A stretch of DNA of 35,703 bases, from positions 1 through 35,703 of the forward strand of contig NZ_KE387175.1 of NCBI RefSeq assembly GCF_000430625.1. Reading direction: 5' to 3'. Of the stretch, positions 1 to 7,041 are shown in pieces. This stretch comes from Aneurinibacillus terranovensis DSM 18919 (GTDB taxonomy: Bacteria; Bacillota; Bacilli; Aneurinibacillales; Aneurinibacillaceae). Position 1 is the first letter of the stretch. The number at the start of each line of letters is the position of its first letter. A model generated the notes under the pieces. It worked only from the letters and a program-made list of their open reading frames with translations. It made no database searches and was not told the DNA's origin. The position numbers and the translations under genes were made by a program.

Positions 1-194
1 GATTCCAAAGATTCCCTCCCCATAGTTTCTTTTTTAGCTGGGGGAACTCTTTAAATAGCAACCTTGCCGAAACACCTTTTAACGCTTTGATGATATTTGG
101 AATTGAATGTTGCTTTATGGCGATATTTCACACACCATACAATATGGTATTGGATAGAGTACACATATCCTCTACCATGTTTGACTTCTGCCAT
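1..194 (-). pseudogene. tnpA: IS200/IS605-family TnpA transposase remnant, internally deleted
   Basis: Read leftward from an ATG at 194, preceded by GAGGTGG, the frame encodes the classical start of an IS200-type Y1 transposase (MAEVKHGRGYVYSIQYH, then IVWCVKYR). Near position 113 the frame jumps and the text resumes as QHSIPNIIKALKGVSARLL, then FKEFPQLKKKLWGGNLWN, running off the window edge. This tail belongs to the same family but normally lies about 40 residues further on. The missing segment should contain the HUH metal-binding motif, so the protein cannot be active. The recognition rests on remembered family sequence; the deletion plus frame change is visible directly. The C-terminal part lies outside the window. 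Confidence 0.85.
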
Positions 195-293
195 GTTATC
201 CACCTCAATCACAGGATAACATATGTCAAATATTTTTTAAGTTATTATTGCTAAATATCAGTATTTTTTTGTTAATAGATAAGTCAACATATG

Positions 294-372
294 TCGGACA
301 ATTGACGTGTCAAAAGACACGCCTTGTCCGAAGCCGATTCATCTCATGACGGAAGTCACGAGTGTTCTCGGC
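294..372 (+). repeat. Structured IS605-type end (possible right end / omegaRNA 3' part)
   Basis: Two hairpins sit next to each other. The first pairs TCGGACAA (294-301) with TTGTCCGA (324-331) and contains an inner CGTGTC-AAAA-GACACG stem. The second pairs GCCGA (333-337) with TCGGC (368-372) around an inner stem CTC.TGAC-GGAA-GTCA.GAG (343-362). The second has the ATTCATCTC...GAGTGTTCT layout I associate with right ends of IS605-type elements in Bacillales. With tnpA reading left, a divergent tnpB reading right would end here, so this may be the surviving end of an element that lost tnpB. The hairpins are seen; the identity is inferred. Confidence 0.5.
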
Positions 373-386
373 TAATTCATAAAAAA

Positions 387-423
387 AAGCATACTTATCG
401 CAAAGTACGCTCGAAGTATGCTT
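387..423 (-). terminator. Intrinsic terminator of the 456-1055 gene
   Basis: A perfect 10-bp inverted repeat (AAGCATACTT at 387-396, AAGTATGCTT at 414-423) is followed on the minus strand by eight T residues (381-388 as A on the plus strand). It lies about 30 bases after the stop of the minus-strand gene. Confidence 0.85.
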
Positions 424-455
424 ATCATTTCTCCATATGACTGGAAATATCCTTC

Positions 456-1055
456 CTACAGTTCCAGGAGCAGCATCTCTTGATGCAGGTGAGACAGTTT
501 TTCCTTTGTGCGCAGTATCAGGTCTTTATCCTCTGCCTTTATCGCCTCATGCAGAACCGACAATTCAGAATCCAGCTCCATGCGCAGAGCGGGGATACGG
601 GCTTCCGCATCGGTTCGTTTTAACGCGGCCATCACATCATCCATTGTGACCGAGCATTCTTTTTCAAAAACAATTTCGCGTTGAGACCCTGTGATTTTGA
701 TAATTCTCTCAGCTTCTCCGTACCGGATTTTCTGCACGACAAGCTGGTCGCCGGTAAAAAAGGTGATAATCGCATGACCTTTTACTTGCTCGATAAAGTG
801 GTGTAAAATTTTTTCGAAACGGTTATCTTTGATTTTATAGTGACGGTCACGCAGCCGATACTGCTGACCAATGCGTTTAAATGTGAGTCTGTGTCTGTTT
901 TCGTTAGTTTGCACTGAGAGGGTAAAATATTTTGTTGTTTCTCTCCATGCCACATTCATCCCCTGTTCCATAATCAGTACAACAAGTTCCTGAATCTGCT
1001 CGCGGTTAAACCACAACGCCACATTACTGTATTCGATCTGGTCGTACGCCTGCAT
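456..1055 (-). CDS. Conserved hypothetical protein, 199 aa
   Basis: I do not recognise a named family with certainty. The product is a soluble, charged 199-residue protein with no signal peptide or membrane segment. The middle (about 50-150) looks like alternating beta strands with a basic, aromatic-rich stretch (RLTFKR..QYRLRDRHYKI). The C-terminal 50 residues are predicted helical and leucine/glutamate-rich (LRTKEKLSHLHQEMLLLEL). The overall pattern reminds me of short proteins of Paenibacillaceae that carry the misleading label 'non-ribosomal peptide synthetase module', but no NRPS domain is present. The start at 1055 is chosen because GGAGGGGAG lies 5-13 bases upstream; an in-frame ATG 15 bases earlier has no such site. 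It is monocistronic, divergent from yktB, with its own terminator. Confidence 0.75.
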   Translation of the reverse strand: MQAYDQIEYSNVALWFNREQIQELVVLIMEQGMNVAWRETTKYFTLSVQTNENRHRLTFKRIGQQYRLRDRHYKIKDNRFEKILHHFIEQVKGHAIITFFTGDQLVVQKIRYGEAERIIKITGSQREIVFEKECSVTMDDVMAALKRTDAEARIPALRMELDSELSVLHEAIKAEDKDLILRTKEKLSHLHQEMLLLEL

Positions 1056-1089
1056 GTTACTCCCCTCCATTTCTAATATTCTGAAAATT

Positions 1090-1118
1090 TTGTTTACACT
1101 AATGATATACTATATAAT
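1090..1118 (+). promoter_or_regulatory. Predicted sigma-A promoter for yktB
   Basis: TTGTTT (1090-1095), a 17-base spacer and a perfect TATAAT (1113-1118) lie upstream of yktB, giving a leader of about 80 bases. The -35 box is weak, the -10 perfect. Confidence 0.55.
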
Positions 1119-1203
1119 TAAATAATTCAAGTGAGAATTGTTGTTAACTACTTACCACAAAGAGTATGATAAGAATCATAGCGTTCATACGAGGAGGTTC
1201 ACC

Positions 1204-1827
1204 ATGTCATTTCAGGGTTTTACCGAAACCGATTTTCATGTATTTACCATTCCGGGGTTGGAGGCGAGGATGGAAGCCCTTAAAGCGACAATTCGCCCAA
1301 AACTGGAAGCTCTTGGTTCCCACTTCACTCCGATTTTAACGGCGGAGACCGGGGACGAAATGTATTCCCACGTAGCCAAGCATGCCAGGCGAACGGTCCA
1401 CCCCCCATCTGATACATGGGTTGCCTGGGCAAGCAGCAAGCGCGGGTACAAAATGCTACCCCATTTTCAGGTAGGCCTGTGGGAAACCCACTTATTTATC
1501 TGGTTTGCTTTGATATATGAATCGCCGATTAAACCTCATTTCGCAGATAATCTGGCGGCGAGCTGGCGGCAAATTAAAACGGAAATTCCAGCGAACTATG
1601 TCTGGTCGTTTGACCATACCCAGCCCGGCACGTATCCGCATGCGGATATGAATGATGAGAAAATGGAGGAGACGATACACCGGTTAAAAAACGTGAAGAA
1701 GTCTGAAATTCTTTGCGGAATTACCTTGGACAGGCATGATTCGTCCGTTTCCGACGGGCACGCTCTGCTGTCTATTGTTGAGCAAACCTTTCAAACCTTA
1801 AAACCGCTCTATCTTCTTTGCAGATAA
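1204..1827 (+). CDS. yktB: YktB family protein (DUF1054, UPF0637)
   Basis: The 207-residue product matches the DUF1054/UPF0637 family by length and by its pattern: an N-terminal FTETDFHVFTIPGLEARMEAL segment that spans the first helix, a central HVAKHARRTVHPPSDTWVAW stretch, and the HFQVGLWETHLFIWFALI strand region. The biochemical role of the family is not established. The start at 1204 is supported by GAGGAGG nine bases upstream; the frame is open further upstream to 1138 but without a ribosome binding site. In B. subtilis yktB lies near speA, as it does here with one gene between, which supports orthology. It ends just before a strong bidirectional terminator. Confidence 0.9.
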   Translation: MSFQGFTETDFHVFTIPGLEARMEALKATIRPKLEALGSHFTPILTAETGDEMYSHVAKHARRTVHPPSDTWVAWASSKRGYKMLPHFQVGLWETHLFIWFALIYESPIKPHFADNLAASWRQIKTEIPANYVWSFDHTQPGTYPHADMNDEKMEETIHRLKNVKKSEILCGITLDRHDSSVSDGHALLSIVEQTFQTLKPLYLLCR

Positions 1828-1829
1828 AG

Positions 1830-1873
1830 AAAACTAAGGCTAGCGCCTTTGGCTTGGCGCTAGCCTTAGTTTT
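1830..1873. terminator. Bidirectional terminator between yktB and the nitronate monooxygenase gene
   Basis: A perfect 17-bp inverted repeat (1830-1846 with 1857-1873), rich in GGCTAGCGC at the core and A/T at the outer ends, sits between two convergent genes and can serve both strands. Confidence 0.9.
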
Positions 1874-1876
1874 CGT

Positions 1877-2857
1877 TTATTCAGCTTCTGCACTCCCCTG
1901 GAACATGCGCGCGATATCATTTCTTCTGTGCTCCACTGCTGCCATCATTTCATCAAAAAGCGCCTGAACAGTCGGGACGCTGTTTATAAGCCCGATCACT
2001 TGTCCGGCCCAGCCAAAACCGTTTGACTCATCCCCGTCATAAATGAAATTCCGATTTGCCTGGCCGCTGATTAAAGGTTTGATTTGCTCAAATGATTCGC
2101 CTTTCGCTTCCCTTTCGATAATCTGCAGCGCATGGTCGGTACGGAGGGTGCGCCCCGGGGCCCCCAGTGTGCGTTTAATAACAACGGTATCCGTTTCTTT
2201 TCCCTTCAACAGCGCATCCTTGTATGCCCGGCTGGCATGGACGCATTCTTTGGTAGCGATAAAACGTGTTCCCATCTCAATCCCCTCAGCTCCTAAGGCC
2301 AGCGCGGCAAGAAATCCCCGTCCATCGCCGATTCCTCCACTTGCCAGCACTGGAATGGAAACAGAATCAACGATGCGGGGAACCAGCACCATCGTTCCAA
2401 TGTCATCACGTCCAAGATGACCGCCGCCTTCCTGGCCTACCGCCATGACCGCATCTGCCCCCAGATCTTCCGCTTTCTGCGCCTGGCGCACACCTGCTAC
2501 GAGCACCAATGTCCGGATGTCCTCACCTTTAATCCGGTCAAAAATCGGTTTCGGATTGCCTCCGGTAATCGAAATAGCGGAGACTTTCTCTTCAATCGCG
2601 ACTTCAAGCAATTCTTCATACGGGCGGCCGTGCTGGCCGACTGCGAAATTAACGCCAAACGGCTTATCGGTTAACGCGCGCACCTTATGTATTTCCGCAC
2701 GAAGATTTTCCGGTGTTTTAAGTGTCATCGCTGTAATTTGTCCGAGTCCGCCCGCATTGGAAACGGCAGCTGCAAGCTGGGCGTAAGCCAAATAGGCCAA
2801 CCCGCCCTGAACAATCGGATAGTCAATGCCAAACTTTTCAGTTACACGTGTTTTCAT
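1877..2857 (-). CDS. Nitronate monooxygenase / FabK-like FMN protein
   Basis: This 326-residue protein belongs to the nitronate monooxygenase (formerly 2-nitropropane dioxygenase) family of FMN TIM barrels. It begins with FGIDYPIVQGGLAYLA, carries NAGGLGQITAM, the loop GQEGGGHLGRDD with the conserved histidine, and the phosphate-binding ending ASGGIGDGRGFLAALALGA. Family members oxidise alkyl nitronates; the close relative FabK is an enoyl-ACP reductase. Because a clear FabI is encoded at 20087-20860, a role as the main enoyl reductase is unlikely. YrpB of B. subtilis is the nearest named relative I can recall. The start at 2857 follows GGGGAGAGG; the frame is open about 54 bases further without such a site. 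It is monocistronic. Confidence 0.85.
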   Translation of the reverse strand: MKTRVTEKFGIDYPIVQGGLAYLAYAQLAAAVSNAGGLGQITAMTLKTPENLRAEIHKVRALTDKPFGVNFAVGQHGRPYEELLEVAIEEKVSAISITGGNPKPIFDRIKGEDIRTLVLVAGVRQAQKAEDLGADAVMAVGQEGGGHLGRDDIGTMVLVPRIVDSVSIPVLASGGIGDGRGFLAALALGAEGIEMGTRFIATKECVHASRAYKDALLKGKETDTVVIKRTLGAPGRTLRTDHALQIIEREAKGESFEQIKPLISGQANRNFIYDGDESNGFGWAGQVIGLINSVPTVQALFDEMMAAVEHRRNDIARMFQGSAEAE

Positions 2858-2945
2858 TGTTCCTCTCCCCTTTATCTCATTTTTATTTATTATATATTTC
2901 AACTTACGCACGTTTAAATCCTTTTATTTTTCATCATACTGACTC

Positions 2946-2973
2946 TTGAAATCGGAGGGGTTTTTGGTATACT
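2946..2973 (+). promoter_or_regulatory. Predicted sigma-A promoter for speA
   Basis: TTGAAA (2946-2951), a 16-base spacer and TATACT (2968-2973) are followed by the speA start about 50 bases downstream. This placement argues against any upstream start for speA. Confidence 0.65.
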
Positions 2974-3026
2974 CTATATGTTTAAGCGACGACATAAAAA
3001 CTGCATATGATTGGGGGCATGACAGT

Positions 3027-4496
3027 ATGGATCAATCAAAAACTCCCCTTTTTACCGGGGTTGTTGAGCACGCCCGGAAGAATCCGATTCAATTTCATAT
3101 TCCTGGCCATAAAAAAGGGGTGGGAATGTATCCGGAATTTAGGGATTTCATTGGCCAAAATGCTCTTTCGATAGATTTAATTAACATTGCACCGCTCGAT
3201 GATCTGCACCATCCAAAAGGCATTATCAAAGAAGCCGAGGATCTGGCTGCTGAAGCGTTCGGTGCCGACCACACATTTTTTTCCGTGCAGGGGACAAGCG
3301 GAGCGATTATGACTATGATTATGGCTGTTGTCGGGCCCGGGGAAAAAATCATTATTCCACGCAACGTGCATAAGTCGATTTTGTCAGCTATTTTATTTGC
3401 GGGGGCCATCCCGGTATTCGTCCACCCCGCAATGGATGCAAATCTGGGAATCGCCCACGGCATCACAACCGCCTCCGTACGGAAGGCACTTGAACAACAC
3501 CCGACAGCAAAAGGGGTTGTCGTAATTAATCCAACTTATTTTGGAATATCGGCAAATCTTAAAGAGATTGTAGAAGTCGCGCATGGGTTTAACGTTCCCG
3601 TTCTCGTAGATGAAGCGCATGGCGTTCATATTCATTTCCACGATCAGATGCCTCTCTCGGCCATGCAGGCAGGAGCCGATATGGCCGCTACAAGCGTTCA
3701 TAAGCTCGGCGGGTCGATGACTCAGAGTTCCGTGCTCAATGTCCGGGAAGGCTTTGTCTCTGTCAACCGTGTCAAATCGATTCTGAGTATGATGACAACG
3801 ACATCCACTTCGTATCTCCTGCTTTCTTCGCTGGATGTCGCCCGCAAGCATCTTGTTGAAAACGGGAAACAAATGCTCGATCGCGTGCTTGAACTGGCTG
3901 CTTTCGTCCGGGATGAGATTAACGACATACCTGGACTCTATTGTGTAGGAAAAGAAATTTTAGGTACAGAAGCCACCTATGATATGGATCCATCCAAATT
4001 AATCATTCAAGTGCGCGGGCTGGGGCTGACCGGCCATCAAGTCGAAGGATGGCTGCGTGAAAAATATAACATTGAAGTTGAACTCAGCGATCTTTACAAT
4101 ATTCTCTGTCTGGTAACTCCGGGTGACACCATCCTGACGGTAACGCTACTCGTTCAGGCATTGCGTGAATTAGCCCGCATTCAAATGGGGAAAAGTTCTT
4201 TGCGTGTTCTTCCGGTTCACCTGCCAAAAATACCGGCGCTCGCTCTGTCACCACGGGAGGCTTTCTACTCCGAAACGGAGATCGTGCCATTAACAGAAGC
4301 GGCGGACCGTATTATCGCGGAATTTATTATGGTATATCCGCCGGGTATACCGATTATTATGCCAGGCGAAATTCTTACAGAAGACAATATCACGTACATT
4401 CTTGAGAATCTGGAAGCCGGCCTTCCGGTGCAAGGGCCCGAAGATGAGTCTATGAAAACCGTCAAGGTGATTAAACGAACACAGGCAATTAAGTAG
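3027..4496 (+). CDS. speA: Arginine decarboxylase, Bacillus SpeA type
   Basis: The 489-residue product is a PLP-dependent fold-type I decarboxylase of the Orn/Lys/Arg decarboxylase family. It converts arginine to agmatine, the first step of polyamine synthesis in Bacillus. Visible hallmarks are FHIPGHKKG near the N-terminus, FFSVQGTSGAIMTMIMAV, PRNVHKS, LVDEAHGVHIHF with the PLP-stacking histidine region, and ATSVHKLGG, where Lys226 is the expected Schiff-base residue. The C-terminal small domain is complete. The start at 3027 follows GGGGG with a nine-base spacing and lies after a good promoter; the open frame reaches 2946 but overlaps that promoter. Its neighbours yktB and an SR1-like RNA match the B. 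subtilis speA locus. Lysine or ornithine decarboxylase activity cannot be excluded from sequence alone. Confidence 0.92.
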   Translation: MDQSKTPLFTGVVEHARKNPIQFHIPGHKKGVGMYPEFRDFIGQNALSIDLINIAPLDDLHHPKGIIKEAEDLAAEAFGADHTFFSVQGTSGAIMTMIMAVVGPGEKIIIPRNVHKSILSAILFAGAIPVFVHPAMDANLGIAHGITTASVRKALEQHPTAKGVVVINPTYFGISANLKEIVEVAHGFNVPVLVDEAHGVHIHFHDQMPLSAMQAGADMAATSVHKLGGSMTQSSVLNVREGFVSVNRVKSILSMMTTTSTSYLLLSSLDVARKHLVENGKQMLDRVLELAAFVRDEINDIPGLYCVGKEILGTEATYDMDPSKLIIQVRGLGLTGHQVEGWLREKYNIEVELSDLYNILCLVTPGDTILTVTLLVQALRELARIQMGKSSLRVLPVHLPKIPALALSPREAFYSETEIVPLTEAADRIIAEFIMVYPPGIPIIMPGEILTEDNITYILENLEAGLPVQGPEDESMKTVKVIKRTQAIK

Positions 4497-4520
4497 TATG
4501 ACGCAAATAGTATAACCAAT

Positions 4521-4564
4521 AAAAAAAGAACCCTGGTTTTGATTTTTGATAAGGGTTCTTTTTT
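4521..4564. terminator. Bidirectional terminator shared by speA and the SR1-like RNA
   Basis: AAAAAAAGAACCCT (4521-4534) pairs with the AGGGTTCTTTTTT stretch (4552-4564), so each strand has a stem followed by a T-run. It lies between the convergent speA and SR1P genes. Confidence 0.88.
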
Positions 4565-4572
4565 ATTTCTGT

Positions 4573-4692
4573 TTATTCTTCTTTTGACGACTTGCAGCCG
4601 CATCCGGAACATATGCCATACAGTGTATCAACCTTTTCATGTTCGTAGTGCTCGATCACGCTATCACATCGTTGACATACGATTGTAACCAT
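4573..4692 (-). CDS. sr1P: SR1P-type GapA-binding peptide, 39 aa
   Basis: This short gene encodes 39 residues, the same length as B. subtilis SR1P. It starts MVTIVCQRCDSVIEHYE, continues through KVDTLYGICSGCGCK and ends KEE. The family pattern of an N-terminal TIVC.. C pair, a central LYG and a C-terminal cysteine cluster is intact. In B. subtilis SR1P binds the glycolytic enzyme GapA and promotes its moonlighting interaction with RNase J1. The ribosome binding site AGGAGGT lies nine bases before the ATG at 4692. An out-of-frame ATG directly behind the Shine-Dalgarno sequence would give only 14 residues and is too close to be used. The gene is too short for most ORF filters. Confidence 0.85.
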   Translation of the reverse strand: MVTIVCQRCDSVIEHYEHEKVDTLYGICSGCGCKSSKEE

Positions 4693-4761
4693 TTTTTCAT
4701 GACCTCCTATTGAATAAATACATATTAACTAATAAAACACCGCTTTATATGTTATATTATT

Positions 4762-4790
4762 AATATAATATGTCATACTAATTCCGTCAA
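4762..4790 (-). promoter_or_regulatory. Predicted sigma-A promoter for the SR1-like RNA
   Basis: On the minus strand TTGACG (4785-4790), a 17-base spacer and TATATT (4762-4767) form a strong sigma-A promoter directly upstream of the SR1P gene. The predicted transcript begins near 4755. Confidence 0.65.
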
Positions 4791-4873
4791 CGGGGTATTT
4801 TGACCAATTAATGAAAACGTGGGCAGCATTAGCCGCACTTATACATGTAGAAAAGTTATACGGTTCTTTACAC

Positions 4874-4914
4874 AAAAAAATCCCCGGTTCTCATTTGGGA
4901 ACCGGGGATTTTTT
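4874..4914 (-). terminator. Intrinsic terminator after the DUF3055 gene
   Basis: An inverted repeat ATCCCCGGTTC...GAACCGGGGAT with A/T extensions on both sides (4874-4914) forms a GC-rich stem with T-runs on both strands. It lies 30 bases after the stop at 4945. Confidence 0.9.
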
Positions 4915-4944
4915 GGCTAACCTAGTTTTCGGTATTAGTCGAAA

Positions 4945-5238
4945 TCAATATTGCTGCTGCCCGCTGGAAACCGACGGTAATTGATCCTGGAGGAAAAGGG
5001 ACAACTCCCTTGCTTCTTCATCATTTTGGATAAGGAACTTTCTTTTTAGAAGCTCAAGATTCTGCACATCTTCGGAACACATAAGAGAAGAACGTCCCGT
5101 CTGCATACAAATCACGAGAGGTTTCCCAAAGAACTGATGTGTGAGAACGATTCCAAAATCGTACCGGCTTGTTTCTGATACAAACCCCGTAAAATGCACT
5201 TTCGTTGTCTCTGTTTCATCATACAAACGTTCGAACAT
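4945..5238 (-). CDS. DUF3055 family protein
   Basis: This 97-residue soluble protein has the features I recall for the DUF3055 (SAV0927-like) family of Firmicutes. These are an N-terminal LYDETETTKVHFTGFVSE strand region, YDFGIVLTHQFFGKPLV, a QTGRSSLM segment and an acidic helical C-terminus (DEEARELSLFLQDQL). No biochemical role is known. GGGAGGAATTCCGA precedes the ATG at 5238, an optimal ribosome binding site. A predicted promoter lies about 40 bases upstream and a terminator follows, so it is monocistronic. Confidence 0.8.
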   Translation of the reverse strand: MFERLYDETETTKVHFTGFVSETSRYDFGIVLTHQFFGKPLVICMQTGRSSLMCSEDVQNLELLKRKFLIQNDEEARELSLFLQDQLPSVSSGQQQY

Positions 5239-5276
5239 TCGGAATTCCTCCCTTATTTTAAATTTGCCGTGAAATG

Positions 5277-5305
5277 ATTATACCAGATTTTATTTTATAT
5301 GACAC
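5277..5305 (-). promoter_or_regulatory. Predicted promoter of the DUF3055 gene
   Basis: On the minus strand GTGTCA (5300-5305), 17 bases and a perfect TATAAT (5277-5282) lie 39 bases before the start codon. The -35 box is only partly conserved. Confidence 0.5.
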
Positions 5306-5342
5306 GCTAAATTTATGATACTGGAACACTTTGGAACGTACA

Positions 5343-5358
5343 TAGGGGGCCACCCCTA
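5343..5358. promoter_or_regulatory. Perfect inverted repeat upstream of the ccoG-like gene
   Basis: TAGGGG-GCCA-CCCCTA is a perfect 6-bp palindrome in an A/T-rich intergenic region, about 155 bases before the ccoG-like start. It lacks a T-run, so it is not a typical terminator; an operator is possible. No regulator can be assigned. Confidence 0.35.
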
Positions 5359-5513
5359 ATTTTAAAGCATAAAAGAATCGGATCACCGTTTCTGGCTTGG
5401 CTAAAAGCCACAAACTGTTCACTTCCCTTCTCTTTGCTTATATGCGAGAATTTCAGTGTAAACACATACTCTATAAGAGAAATTCAGGAATTCAATTAGG
5501 GGGAAGAAAATCA

Positions 5514-6488
5514 GTGAAAAACCGTACATGGCTACAAGTTTTGATACTTGTCCTGTTTTTTATCGTACCACTATTCGATATTTTTAGAATAGATATGGTA
5601 CACCTGCATTTCTACGTTTTAGGTAGAAAGTTTTCTTTTGATGACGGCTATATTTTACTTTTAACCGTACTTGTACTCGTTTTTACCTTTGTTTCCATTT
5701 CCAAATGGTTTGGCCGCCAATTCTGCGGTTGGATGTGTCCGCATAATACATTTTCCGGATACCTTACAAAGCTTACTAACTCTAAAGCATTAAAAAACAA
5801 CGCCACCCTGCGGAATACAATTGATATTGGGCTTTCTGTAATTTTTGCCCCGGTTATCGGATTTAGCATGATCGCGTATTTCTACAACCCACAGGACTTG
5901 CTTGCCGAAATCATTCACTTCGATACATCCGCCTGGTCTTTCTGGGCATACTTCATCACAACTGTTTTTTTCTTTTTGATGATTAACCGCCTTCGCCATA
6001 AATTTTGCCGTAACGCCTGCCCGTACGGTATGCTGCAGATGATTTTGTCTGATAAAAACTCCCGTCAGGGTGGCTTTAGAAATATGTTTCGCGGCGCCGG
6101 ATTCGTGCTGACCATCCTGATGACTGTGATGATTTCCCTTTTGCTCGTTGCTATTTTCAACAGTACCGGCTTCGCTGTGAGCATCGCGAAAAATATACAG
6201 GGAATACCCGCGCAGAATAAAATTATCTATACGTATAACCTTGAAATTGAGAACCTGGAAAAACAGCCGATGGCCTATACGCTTGAGTATAAAAATATCC
6301 CGCAAACATGGGATTCCCCACAGGTAAAAACCGTTACCGTTCCGGCGAATTCCGTGTCCACACAAAGCCTTATTTTCCGAATCGACCAGGGAAGCGTCGG
6401 GATCAATACGAATGTTACCGTCATCGTTAAAAATGAAAAAGGAAAAACCATTGAGCGTGAACTCAATATTTTCCCTATAAGAAAATAA
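5514..6488 (+). CDS. CcoG/RdxA-like iron-sulfur membrane protein, short form
   Basis: The 324-residue product starts with a transmembrane helix (about 5-23), then helices near 45-63, 105-124, 142-158 and 195-215. It has two CxxxCP motifs, CGWMCPHNTF (Cys71, Cys75) and CRNACPYGM (Cys165, Cys169), as in CcoG/RdxA/FixG. It ends with the Ig-like FixG C-terminal domain (about 225-324). CcoG proteins help mature the copper centre of cbb3-type oxidases. Typical members have about 450-480 residues, with a ferredoxin domain holding two more 4Fe-4S clusters after the second CxxxCP; here that domain is absent and the chain passes straight into the last helix. The GTG start at 5514 follows AGGGGGAAG; the frame is open to 5397 but without a ribosome binding site. 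It is monocistronic and convergent with a MarR gene. Confidence 0.8.
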   Translation: MKNRTWLQVLILVLFFIVPLFDIFRIDMVHLHFYVLGRKFSFDDGYILLLTVLVLVFTFVSISKWFGRQFCGWMCPHNTFSGYLTKLTNSKALKNNATLRNTIDIGLSVIFAPVIGFSMIAYFYNPQDLLAEIIHFDTSAWSFWAYFITTVFFFLMINRLRHKFCRNACPYGMLQMILSDKNSRQGGFRNMFRGAGFVLTILMTVMISLLLVAIFNSTGFAVSIAKNIQGIPAQNKIIYTYNLEIENLEKQPMAYTLEYKNIPQTWDSPQVKTVTVPANSVSTQSLIFRIDQGSVGINTNVTVIVKNEKGKTIERELNIFPIRK

Positions 6489-6513
6489 CCCCCAAGTTGG
6501 GGGTTTATTTTTT
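6487..6513 (+). terminator. Intrinsic terminator of the ccoG-like gene
   Basis: AACCCCC-AAGTT-GGGGGTT is followed by TATTTTTTTT. The stem begins within the stop codon. Confidence 0.88.
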
Positions 6514-6516
6514 TTG

Positions 6517-7041
6517 CTATGAATGAGTCAACTTGCGTACCTTTTCATCGCTCTCACGAATCCAGTTGATTTTTTCCTGGCCATGCAGTTCCTCAGCAAG
6601 GAAATCAAGGCATTCAAAGAAGAGAGCAGATACATTTCTGCCATAGCGGTTTTCAAGGCTTTCCAAGGCGCGCGTGATACGAAATACATCGGGTGCCTGC
6701 AGGCGGCTTTCTTCTACGGTCATTCTTCCTTTATCGGTTAAGTATACGTTAACGACCCTGCCGTCTTTGTCACTTTTCTCAATGGTCACAAGCTCTTTCT
6801 CCATCATTTTCTTTACGTGAATCACCACGGATGAAGGATGCCAAAATGTCCATTCGGCAATTTGTGTAACACGAACACCTTCGTAACAATATACAATCCA
6901 GAGTATATTTAACTGGACCGCTGAATCCAACTGCAGCCTTCTTGCAGCGGCTTCCCAATCATCCTTATTGACAACAGAAATCGCACGAAGTGTATTTAAT
7001 ACATCATGAAGTTCGTGTGTATGATTGTTATTTATGCCCAT
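6517..7041 (-). CDS. MarR-family transcriptional regulator
   Basis: The 174-residue protein has a MarR-type winged helix at about 45-110. LQLDSAVQLNILWIVYCYEG leads into a helix-turn-helix (VTQIAEWTFWHPSSVVIHVKK), and the wing contains KSDKDGRVVNVYLTDKGR with the conserved DxR..V.LT.KG. The C-terminal 60 residues are helical, for dimerisation. The pattern LNILWIVYCYEG..VTQIAEW..HPSSV resembles Hpr/ScoC more than drug-responsive MarR proteins, so a role in post-exponential control is conceivable but unproven. GGGAGGGAC precedes the ATG at 7041. It faces the ccoG-like gene tail to tail, with 28 bases between the stop codons, so co-regulation is not implied by strand. Confidence 0.85.
   Translation of the reverse strand: MGINNNHTHELHDVLNTLRAISVVNKDDWEAAARRLQLDSAVQLNILWIVYCYEGVRVTQIAEWTFWHPSSVVIHVKKMMEKELVTIEKSDKDGRVVNVYLTDKGRMTVEESRLQAPDVFRITRALESLENRYGRNVSALFFECLDFLAEELHGQEKINWIRESDEKVRKLTHS

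Larger units (their letters stand above)
4521..4755 (-). ncRNA. sr1: SR1-like dual-function small RNA
   Basis: A minus-strand transcript can be drawn from a promoter at 4762-4790 to the terminator at 4521-4564, about 230 nt long, carrying the SR1P reading frame. In B. subtilis the SR1 RNA (about 205 nt) lies next to speA, encodes the 39-residue SR1P peptide, and also base-pairs with ahrC mRNA to block its translation. Gene position, promoter, terminator and peptide agree here. Regulation by CcpN and pairing with the argR mRNA in this window are expected from the family but were not shown from sequence. The 5' end is inferred from the -10 box. Confidence 0.65.

Noticed and set aside
1166-1182. 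Fur/PerR-like palindrome ATGAT-AAGA-ATCAT in the yktB leader
   Set aside because: Only five-base arms with a four-base centre; it does not fit the 7-1-7 pattern and no iron or stress gene follows.
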